Positions 56,224 to 64,000 of a stretch of 64,000 nt of DNA are shown in pieces (position 1 is the first letter of the stretch; each line of letters begins with the position of its first letter). Under the pieces are notes generated by a model. The model was not told where the DNA came from and ran no database searches. It was given only the letters and a program-made list of their open reading frames with translations. A program made the translations under genes and the position numbers. The stretch spans positions 29,969,988 through 30,033,987 of the forward strand of contig OU862918.1 in assembly GCA_917880885.1 (NCBI GenBank). The letters are read 5' to 3'. Origin of the DNA: Limnephilus marmoratus (taxonomy: Eukaryota > Arthropoda > Insecta > Trichoptera > Limnephilidae).

Positions 56224-56714
56224 TACATCTCTTATATATAAAAATTAATCGCTGAATGTGTTGCTAAGCGCATAACTTTCGAACGATTGCACCAAATTGG
56301 ATAGTTCTTTTTTTGTGTATTCGTTATTGTCAGGACAAGGTTTTTATAAAACTTCCGGTGAGCTCTGACATTATGAAATTCGTATTAAAAAATTGCTATT
56401 GGTGGCACGCGAGGAAGCGGCTATTGCTATGGAAAGCGGGAGGGAGGGTGAGATGGGGGAGGGGAACCAGGGAGGGGGAGGGGAACCTGGGAGAGGGGAG
56501 GGGGGCCTGGTAGGAGGGAGGGGAATTCGGGAGGGGGATTCGCGGGACGGGTGAAGGGGGGAGTGGAGTGGGGAGAGGGAAGGTGGAGGTGACGGAGTGG
56601 GAACGGGAGAAAAAAGGGGAGGCGGAAGGGGAACGGGACGAATGGGAAAGGACACGCAGGGAGAAACAACTTCTTTATTAAATGGCGTAGCAATCACTAG
56701 CCGGGAACCAGCTA
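56224..56714 (+). mobile_element. Helitron-like non-coding repeat, family 1, copy 3 (most complete)
   Basis: Begins A|TCTCTTATATATAAAAATTA and ends AACCAGCTAG|T at 56714. The middle (56430-56650) is a G/A-rich tract. The open frames over it are low-complexity Pro/Ser or Gly/Arg artefacts. Shares 'TATTGTCAGGACAAGGTTTT' with the interrupted copy at 46.3 kb. Confidence 0.6.
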
Positions 56715-56719
56715 GTAGT

Positions 56720-58225
56720 AAATATCATATACTTTTACTTGAAATTTTTGCCAAAATTGTCAAGTGACGGTAATTTGCCCCTTGGCACAGCAAAGTCTGA
56801 AATATTTACAAAATTTCAATTCAGAATTAAGGATATGGAGCCGCAAATGATGACTATTATATTTATATTTGTGTTTTATTAATTTTATTTTAGTAATTTG
56901 AACGTTTTCAAATTACTAATTAATTGTAACTTACAAACTATATTTTCCGTGTGATAAAAGCAAACCATTATCAAAGAAGATAATATTTTCAAGACATAAA
57001 TGGTACATGATGATGCTAACTTCATTTCAAGAAACCTAATAAAATGCAGTAAAGTAATTATGGTGTAAAAACGTGATATTTTTTATATAAATATCAAAAT
57101 ATCCGATTCGCTGTAAAAATCGGTATTTATTTTCTGAAATGAGATAGAACCATCAGTTTGTACGAGTATAAGGGTGCAATGTATTTCTCCGGAGATGCAA
57201 GCGGTTGCTACAAGATTTTTTAATTTTTGCTCACAAAGTGAAGCGCAGTTTTTCTAATAGCCAGCTGTGTTGGCATCAATGCTTAGAGATTTCTTGCATT
57301 TTAATGGTAATTTATTTCATAAGTGAGTTTCAAACATACAACAACATGACCTGACTGTGCCTGGGGATTCCAGTAAAGCTAAACATGGAGAAATGTGGGA
57401 ATATCCAGTAAAAAAAGAAATACATATCAATTTACCAAACATGTTTTATAGTTATCGGCAATAAATTTAATATAGCTTTAGGTATCGTTATATTATTATT
57501 GATTTATTTATTTATTCACATCTTAAAGGCTTTTAAATGCAAAAATTATAATAGGTATGTCGTGCAAAGAAGTTTCTGGAATTTTAGGATTCGGAATAAA
57601 GCTATTTGCTGTATCTTTTGTTTACAAAAATAATTAAAATTTTATTTTGGTTAAAATTAAATTTTTGCCTCAAATCCAAAGTTAATTTTGTTTTCATTTT
57701 GTAGGCATCCTGGCTAAGCCCTAATATTCCTTAGTCAACCACTGGATAAAAAAGTAATCACCTTTGCTTCTAACGCAAGGGATTGTCTTAAGAAAAACTG
57801 CATAATTAGGAGACTGAAACTCTTCACGAGAGTGAAGACAAAAGAAATTAATTTTCAGAAAATTTAAAAGTACTGAATTTTTTTAATGGGGACAAATGAA
57901 CACAGTGCCGACAGGAATTCTCTGGTAAAATAAAAATCATCTTGATATTATTCAGTTCTGTATAGAATCTTTATTATTATTGTTCTGGTGCGATGCACCG
58001 CTTGAAGGCATGCCTTACACGTTAATGGGTATGGTTGAACAACATAATTTAACAACATTCGTGGAGGAGCGAGCTTCATGTCCATGTAATCCAGATTATG
58101 GATTCTATAGGAAGGGTTCGATACTCGTAAAACAACTTTGTTTATTTGCGCGTCGCTTCCGCGTAGAAAAGATACCACCACTTAGAAATGAAGCGTTGCT
58201 TAAAATGCTTTAAATAATAAACGTT
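56720..58225. other. Unassigned intergenic DNA
   Basis: AT-rich. The overlapping frames at 57948-58213 have a more balanced composition ('CDAPLEGMPYTLMGMVEQHN') but no domain I recognise, and each is shadowed by a frame on the other strand. Confidence 0.4.
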
Positions 58226-58227
58226 TA

Positions 58228-58300
58228 GTGACCAGGTCTGAATAAGCTATCTTCTCCCCAACCTTTCTCTTCACCTGATTATTTCTTGCTCCCGACTTCT
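58228..58300 (-). repeat. Dispersed repeat Q, fragment
   Basis: GTGACCAGGTCTGAATAAGC and a C/T-rich run match the 3' half of the Q unit, reversed. Confidence 0.55.
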
Positions 58301-58321
58301 CCATCCCCAAAACGGTTCCAT

Positions 58322-58461
58322 GACAGTTGATCCGGCGACATTTGGTCCGGCGACTGTTGGTCCGGCGACATTTGATCCGGCCGACATTTGATCCGGCCGA
58401 CATTTGATCCGGCGGACAGTTGATCCAGCGGACATTTGATCCGGCGACAATTGATCCGGCC
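58322..58461 (+). repeat. Tandem array, left arm of F6
   Basis: Nine units of 15-16 nt such as GACATTTGATCCGGCC, GACATTTGGTCCGGC and GACAATTGATCCGGCC. Confidence 0.9.
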
Positions 58462-58720
58462 TGATCCTTTAGAAGATTTTTTCTTCAAGTAAGTATGTAA
58501 AGAGGATATACGGCCGTACAACCAAATTCGATGTATTTATATCTGAAAGCATCTTGAGTGAAAATCCGCTGTAAAAATATTTTTACTAACAATAATTTCG
58601 ACTCTCCGAAAAAGCATGCGGCAATACAAAATACGACATACTTATACGTGCAGTCAGTTTAACAAAAAAACCGTAAAAGATTCCTACTTGCGTATAACTT
58701 TTTTATCTGAAAATTACACT

Positions 58721-59420
58721 AGAGTCCCAACTGCTCTCAACCGTCTCGAGCCAGTGAGTGCCAATGGCATCCCCAATTTTGGTATGGTGTGATACTGAGG
58801 GTAGTGGGGAGGGGAAGGAGATGTGGAAAACGTACCTGGCTATTCAGATCTAGTCACGTCATTTCAAGTAATCCGATTAAACCTACATACACTGTACACC
58901 AGCGAACAAATTACAAAAATCATAAGATAGAAAATTTTTTATATTTTTATTTTTTATATATTATATATAACACCAGAGTCCCAACTGCTTCTAACCGTCA
59001 GTGAGACTATGTCATTCCCGATTTTGAAATATTATGAGGCTGAAAATAGTGGGGAGGGGAAGGAGATGTGGAACATTTTGCTGATGGGAAAAAATGCTAT
59101 TCAGATCTAGTCACCAAACACGGCTAAAGTCATTTCAAGTAATCCGACTAAACCTCTATACACTATACACCAGCGAACAAATTAAAAAAACCATATTATA
59201 TAAATTTTTTAATATTTTTATTTTTTAGAACTTTTAACTATAACACAAGAGTTCCAACTGCTCCCAACCGTCTGGAGCCGGTTATGGCCAGAGATTATGG
59301 CATTCCTAATTTTGATCTGTTGTGAGGCTGAAGATAGTGGGGAGGAGAAGGATATGTGAAAAATTTACCTGGCTATTCAGATCTAGTCACCAAACACGCC
59401 TAAAGCCATTTCAAGTAACG
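58721..59420 (+). repeat. Dispersed repeat Q, 2.7 tandem units
   Basis: Unit starts 'AGAGTYCCAACTGCT' at 58721, 58975 and 59248 (254 and 273 bp apart). Each holds 'GCTGAARATAGTGGGGAGG', TATTCAGATCTAGTCAC and CATTTCAAGTAA. The third unit is incomplete. The first unit's start overlaps the inner end of the left arm. Confidence 0.85.
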
Positions 59421-59489
59421 TTTCAATTCTGAATGAATACAGACGAATAGCAAAATACGATATTCTTATATGTGCAACATCTACTTAAG

Positions 59490-59552
59490 ATTTAGGAGGC
59501 GGATATGTTTACCGTCGCCCCGGGAACCATTTATTGGATAACCACTACCCTC
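59490..59552 (+). repeat. SINE-like repeat S, head fragment (copy k)
   Basis: TAGGAGGCGGATATGTTTAC through CGCCCCGGGAACC and 'TTATTGGATAACCA'. Only the head is present; it abuts the start of the right arm of F6. Confidence 0.75.
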
Positions 59553-59888
59553 ACTATCACACCATACTAAAACCGGGGATGCCATTGGCACTCACTGGCT
59601 CGAGACGGTTGAGAGCAGTTGGCACTCGAGTGTAATTTTCAGATAAAAAAGTTATACGCAAGTAGGAATCTTTTACGTTTTTTTTGTTAAACTAACTGCA
59701 CGTATAAGTATGTCGTATTTTGTATTACCGCATGCTTCTTCGGAGAGTCGAAATTATTGTTAGTAAAAATATTTTCACAGCGAATTTTCACTCAAGATGC
59801 CTTCAGATATAAATACAACGACTTTGGTTGTACGGCCGTATATCCTCTTTACATACTTACTTGAAGAAAAAATCTTCTAAAGGATTAG

Positions 59889-60042
59889 ACCGGATCAATT
59901 GTCGCCGGATCAAATATCCACCGGATCAAATGTCGGCCGGATCAAATGTCGGCCGGATCAAATGTCGGCCGGATCAAATGTCGCCGGACCAACTGTCGCC
60001 GGACCAAATGTCGCCGGATCAAATGTTGATCAAATGTCACCC
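59889..60042 (-). repeat. Tandem array, right arm of F6
   Basis: Nine units of CCGGATCAAATGTCGG type. They follow the same order of variants as the left array when read inverted (GGTCC-type units outside, AATTG unit innermost). Confidence 0.9.
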
Positions 60043-60044
60043 CC

Positions 60045-61488
60045 AAAACATTGTTCAATGGGGAACGCCATAATAATTATTAACTATCAGTTAAAAACCC
60101 GCTACGCACGTTTTTGCTGCTAGGTCCTGCGGGCGGCTTTTACTTCGGCTTCGCCCAGTTTGAGTGTAGGATACCATTTTATAAATCCGATAAGAACTGG
60201 TTCCAAAAATAGCCAGTTCCTCGGATCAACTGTTAACTGTCATCCAGTGACTGGGTGACAATTAGTAACAGAGTTAAAGTAACCGTGACAGGCAATTTCG
60301 CCATATGTAATCTCACAATATATATCCAGAAGGATACTTAAATTCTATATATCCGTAAAACTTATACCCGGGGAAGAAACGTCCACATGCGAGCGGCTGA
60401 CGGAAGTAGCGACATCTTGTGTCGAATTCTTGAATTCGAAACCGAATTATAACAGTAGTTTTGTGTGAAATACCACGTACACAGATGCTATTTGTAGCGC
60501 GGCGCGTATGGGTGGCGTCTGACTTGCACGTGTAGCTGGGTTCTGAAATTCAACCATGCAGACGCAAGCCTATTAATACTGTTTGATATCTACTTGTACT
60601 TACCTTGATTTGAAATTATTTTTCTAATGTATGTTTGTTTCAGGTTAAATTTTTTATTACTTTATGCAAACCTTGTGCTCCCTTTTCCATTAATTCTCTT
60701 ATTAATTATTCTATTACGTGTTGTGAAATGATTGAATATTAATCAAGAATTAAAAAATGTGTAAATACCTTTGTTATTGGCCATTTGCTTGATTTTTTAT
60801 GGAAACTTATATAGCTAAGATTGCGGTTGAAAAAATAAACGTATTTTTCAGAACAGGAGGTTGCCAATTTACCAATGACCAGTCCACACCTGTGCCAACA
60901 TATTTGGAAAATGTAAATGTACCATTGATTCATCTGGAGTGCTGACTTGCCAGTTAGTTTTGAAACACAAAACTACAGAGAGTTTGAGCAATGGTAATTT
61001 GCTCCGCCGTGTGTTCAATTTAGACAGTTTTTCAACTTTACTCGTATTTCAAACTCAAAAACTAGTTTGGCTCTTTCCTTTATGACTATAACTAGGTGCC
61101 TACGTGATTTTAAGTGCAACGAAGGCACTTTGAAATTTCTGTTTGTTAAGAAAGCATTTTCGCAAATCAATGCTGGTGGGTGGGATAATTGAAAATTTCT
61201 AATCATTGACTTATAATATAAATGATTTTCTTATACATATATTTTTTATATTCTTAACTCCTAATTGAACTGTTCTGAACTCCTGCGACGCAGAAACCTA
61301 CTCATATTCACTAGAACAATACTCTATTCTACTGCAGCATAACTAATCTAGGATACAACGGTTTCACACCATTGGAAACCAATACTTAGGTGATATTGGC
61401 ATGTGGTTAATTTTGTGAATAGTGTGAATAATATTAAAAACTTATTTCAACCTTACTCTTAAACCTTTGGATGTTTCTTTGTAAAACT
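60045..61488. other. Unassigned intergenic DNA with GC-richer segments
   Basis: GC-richer pieces at 60090-60200 and 60370-60570. No domain-bearing frame, no element termini. A promoter or an old element remnant is possible but unsupported. Confidence 0.4.
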
Positions 61489-61489
61489 A

Positions 61490-61935
61490 TTTTTTTTACA
61501 TTAACTCCACACAGGAGGCCCTGAGAAAATAATTTCCCTCATGGCCTATGTCATCCGAGATGCTCTGCGGAGGGTCTTTTTGAGGAGAGGAAGGAATGAA
61601 CATTGATCTTGAAGAGACCCATGTTGTAGGAAGGAGGAAACACAAAGGCCGGCAAATCGTTCCACAGCTGAGCTGTTGAACACAAGAACGAATCGAAGAA
61701 GCGACCCGTTCTCATGTGACCAATGCCAACCGCGTTCGGCACGCGTTTGGCGTGTTTCCCGACTATGCACCGGTGCCGAAGGGATCAATGACGCTAGTTC
61801 CTCGGAGCATCTTCCATTGAAATACCGGTAGAACAAACATAGCATTCCCACCCGACGCCTGGGCTCTAAAAATCCGTCTGTTAAATTAGGGGAATCTATC
61901 AGACGGACCGCCCGTTTCTGCACAGAGTGTAAGGT
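61490..61935 (-). pseudogene. LINE J3: jockey-type C-terminal fragment with 3' tail
   Basis: Minus strand. Poly(T) at 61490-61497, the structured tail, then reading frames with 'LCSTAQLWNDLPAFVFPPSY' and 'HSVQKRAVRLIDSPNLTDGF', 'LFYRYFNGRCSEELASLIPS', matching J1. The 5' truncation point near 61935 lies in the tail of another LINE, so J3 probably inserted there. No polymerase motifs. Confidence 0.85.
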
Positions 61936-62225
61936 TTGGATTTGATCATCATCATCACCACACTTGGCTCTACAACCTCTGGTGGGTCTTGGCCTTCTCA
62001 AGAGTCTTCCTCCACTCTTCACGGTTTTGTGCCAGCTCTCTCCCATTCACAATCTCCAAGGTGGATATATCTTTGAGGAAGTTGTCGCTCCATCTTAAAC
62101 TTGGTCTTCCCAGGCTCCTTCGCCCTGTTGGTCTTGAGTTTAGCAGGGACTTTGGTGCCTGATGCTCGGTCATTCTCTCTACGTGACCCAGCCACCAAAG
62201 TCTTCCCATTTTTATAAATTTTGTA
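61936..62225 (-). pseudogene. RTE-like LINE, 3' terminal fragment
   Basis: Minus strand. 79 codons with 'GRLWWLGHVERMTEHQAPKS' and 'GRRSLGRPSLRWSDN', the C-terminal block of RTE-type and similar LINEs, followed by 'NREEWRKTLEKAKTH'. The 3' end is a short GAT-type tandem run (61937-61953) rather than poly(A). Confidence 0.8.
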
Positions 62226-62399
62226 ACGTTTAGATCCTTATACGGAGAATATAGTTCATTATTGCATTTGATCAGTATGTATAAAAAAATACTGTTCCTT
62301 GAATTATGTACTAATTATGTAGGTATGTATTTTTAACATCTTATCGTAATTTTGTTTGTATTGTTCCTTTATCATGTTCAAAATTATTTCTCACGTTGA

Positions 62400-62690
62400 A
62401 ATTATACTGCCTATGTCGATCGTCTAGTTGATTAGTCAGACGTCTTCAAATACTAAGTGTTGAGGAAATGAGGAAAACAATATTCTGATACTTTCTTTAA
62501 ATCAAATATTATATGCTCTTGACTGTGTTTTACATATAAAATTTGCTACTAGTAACCCAGAAAACGTCAATATTTTGCTTAATTCACTACAAGTTTTTTT
62601 GTATGATAATTGGTTTGGTAGTGTTTATGTACAAGATGAAAGGTACACTTTTACATATAACTGCATACTCAACAAAAATTTCGATTATTC
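62400..62690 (+). repeat. Dispersed repeat E, copy 2 (uninterrupted)
   Basis: Matches 9640-9954 joined to 10619-10660. At the position of the TTAA MITE it reads ACACTTTTACATATAACTGC with no insertion. Confidence 0.75.
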
Positions 62691-62691
62691 G

Positions 62692-63795
62692 GAGATCTCG
62701 GACTAATTAACCGGACCATTGTAAAAGCCTCTTTACGTTAAGTAAATAAATAAATATCCAATTACAAAAAACGTATTTGGGCGTAATGTTAATAAAAATT
62801 GCCAAACAATATTAAAAAAATATCATAAATGTGACGTTCGCATTATAAGCTTTAGTTGAAAATCGCCGGCACATTTATCAAAATGACATATTTTCTGATG
62901 GCTGGAAAGCTTTTTGAACCAGGCTCCCAATTCAAGTCTCCGCTATATTCGAAATGGTACCCAGCCAAAACAAGAGTACATGCAATTTCCTTCTCCAATT
63001 TCGTATTCCGCCCGACGGCGGTGGACGAAAAATCCGGCCGCATAACAACCTACATTTCTTATCCGTGAAAGCCTACATTAATATTTTGTAAACATGTTTC
63101 AAACAGAAAACGGTCTTGCCAAATCTACCAAATATTAACCCAAAACGGGAAAATTCACCAAAAACAATTCTCTGATAATTAAATTGTCGTTAGGTAGTTT
63201 GAAAAATTTGTTAATAAAATGTTTTGTTATAACATTATATATAATATTATAAGTTCAACAACTAATTAAAAAAAAAATAAAGCAAATATACGATTTTTTA
63301 TTTCTTTTTTTAAATGCTTCAGATTTTATGTCCGGGTTAAATCTTTCCTACAGGAAAAGCTTAACCCTTTCACACACTTTTCCATAAATGATCATCTAGT
63401 CAATCCACGTTATGCAATTGCACTATATAAGTATAATAAATACAAAATAATACAAGAACAACATGTCAAAGAGACCAAATGGGAAAATAATCCACCGACT
63501 CCAGATATTTTCATATCAGAGGGTTCAGCTCGGTGGAACTCCTAATTGGACCTATAAATTCTACTAATCCCTCAATATAAATATTTTTAAAATCTTTTGT
63601 AATCCTACACGTATTTTAAATGACTGATTTTTATATATAAATTCTTTGACAAATCTAATATGACTAAATTTTGAATGAGAGAGCTAGGTATAATGTCAGT
63701 AGCCGAAATAACGAATGGTAAAATTTTTACTCTGAGAATGCCAAATTCTTTTAATCTCAATTCCTAAATCTTTATTTTATAAATAACTTTAGGTA
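62692..63795. other. Unassigned AT-rich DNA
   Basis: No recognised gene. The frames at 62852-63068 oppose each other and have no domain. Confidence 0.5.
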
Positions 63796-63805
63796 TTATT
63801 TAATT

Positions 63806-64000
63806 AATAAAAACAGTTTATTTATAAACAAGTTCTGCTGTCCAATTATTATTACGCGTGACAGCTGTTTCACCTTCTAAAGCCATCATCAAACTATCAG
63901 AAATCAAAGATAGTTTGATAATGCCTTCAGAAGGCGAAACAGCTGTCACGCGTAATAATAATTGGACAGCAGAACTTGTTTATAAATAAACCGTTTTTAT
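63806..64000. repeat. Near-perfect hairpin (F7), cut by the window end
   Basis: The left arm 63816-63898 and right arm 63909-63991 are 83 bp each with about five mismatches, around a 10-nt loop. The symmetry continues outward (ATAAAAAC...) to the last base of the window, so the element may be longer. Contains GACGCGT-like CpG words in both arms. Likely a MITE. Confidence 0.9.

Larger units (their letters stand above)
58320..60042. mobile_element. Foldback-type element with tandem-repeat arms (F6)
   Basis: Two inverted arms of about 480-490 bp (58320-58800 and 59558-60042). The outer 140-150 bp of each arm is an array of a 15-16-nt unit. The inner parts share TACGGCCGTA, AAGTATGTAAAGAGGATATA, 'ATTACACTAGAGTCCCAACT' and 'GTCTCGAGCCAGTGAGTGCC', with inversion. 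The centre holds further Q units and a SINE head fragment. Long inverted arms made partly of short tandem repeats resemble Foldback/Galileo-type elements. No transposase is seen, so the class is an inference. Confidence 0.8.

Noticed and set aside
56371..56697. Proline-rich 108-codon frame
   Set aside because: It translates the purine-rich tract of a Helitron-like repeat; similar Pro/Ser frames appear at the other copies.
58279..58521. Frame encoding repeated 'SPDQ' units as a repeat protein
   Set aside because: It is the translation of the 15-16-nt array in the F6 arm, and the same peptide appears from the inverted arm at 59828-60073.
1..64000. CRISPR array or bacterial operon
   Set aside because: The direct repeats present are minisatellites without unique spacers of even length. 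Composition, poly(A) tails and element types are eukaryotic.

Overview
The window reads as repeat-dense, AT-rich intergenic DNA of an insect, most likely a moth or butterfly. The reasons are the jockey/CR1-type and RTE-type retrotransposon tails, a mariner that looks like the mori group, hAT, TTAA-target and Harbinger-like non-autonomous transposons, and a short run of the insect telomere motif CCTAA. I assign the order by inference from remembered family resemblance, not from a search. I find no convincing host protein-coding gene, rRNA or canonical tRNA. Every long open frame with recognisable motifs belongs to a transposable element.

Layout. 0.5-1.8 kb: a decayed mariner-like piece and a hairpin MITE. 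3.3-5.3 kb: a 5'-truncated jockey-type LINE on the minus strand. 6-9.3 kb: copies of a SINE-like repeat that ends in the same 3' tail as that LINE, plus a hAT MITE. 9.6-10.7 kb: a repeat split by a TTAA-flanked MITE that itself holds a further insertion. 12.1-13.1 kb: a 0.56-kb tandem duplication. 15.9-20.4 kb: a transposase fragment, a foldback MITE, a TTA-flanked MITE, a GC-rich patch with two palindromic E2F-type sites, and an internally deleted mariner. 22-27.2 kb: the longest stretch with little recognisable content. 27.2-31.7 kb: SINE copies, a hAT MITE with an 8-bp target duplication inside a SINE, a 15-nt minisatellite beside telomere-like repeats, and two hairpin MITEs. 32.6-39 kb: LINE remnants and a nearly complete two-ORF LINE, whose poly(A) end abuts a tRNA-like sequence. 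40-48 kb: a pile-up of nested elements (hAT in hAT, hAT in a Helitron-like repeat, MITE in MITE, SINE in a Tc1/mariner element). 50.3-53.8 kb: large inverted-repeat MITEs. 58.3-60.0 kb: a 1.7-kb foldback element whose arms end in arrays of a 15-16-nt unit. 61.5-62.7 kb: LINE tails and a second copy of the repeat at 9.6 kb. 63.8-64.0 kb: a strong hairpin cut by the window end.

The elements form a network rather than a pathway. The SINE-like repeat probably borrows the LINE reverse transcriptase through the shared tail. The non-autonomous hAT, mariner and TTAA elements depended on transposases encoded elsewhere. Target-site duplications, and one empty-site paralogue, give the relative order of several insertions.
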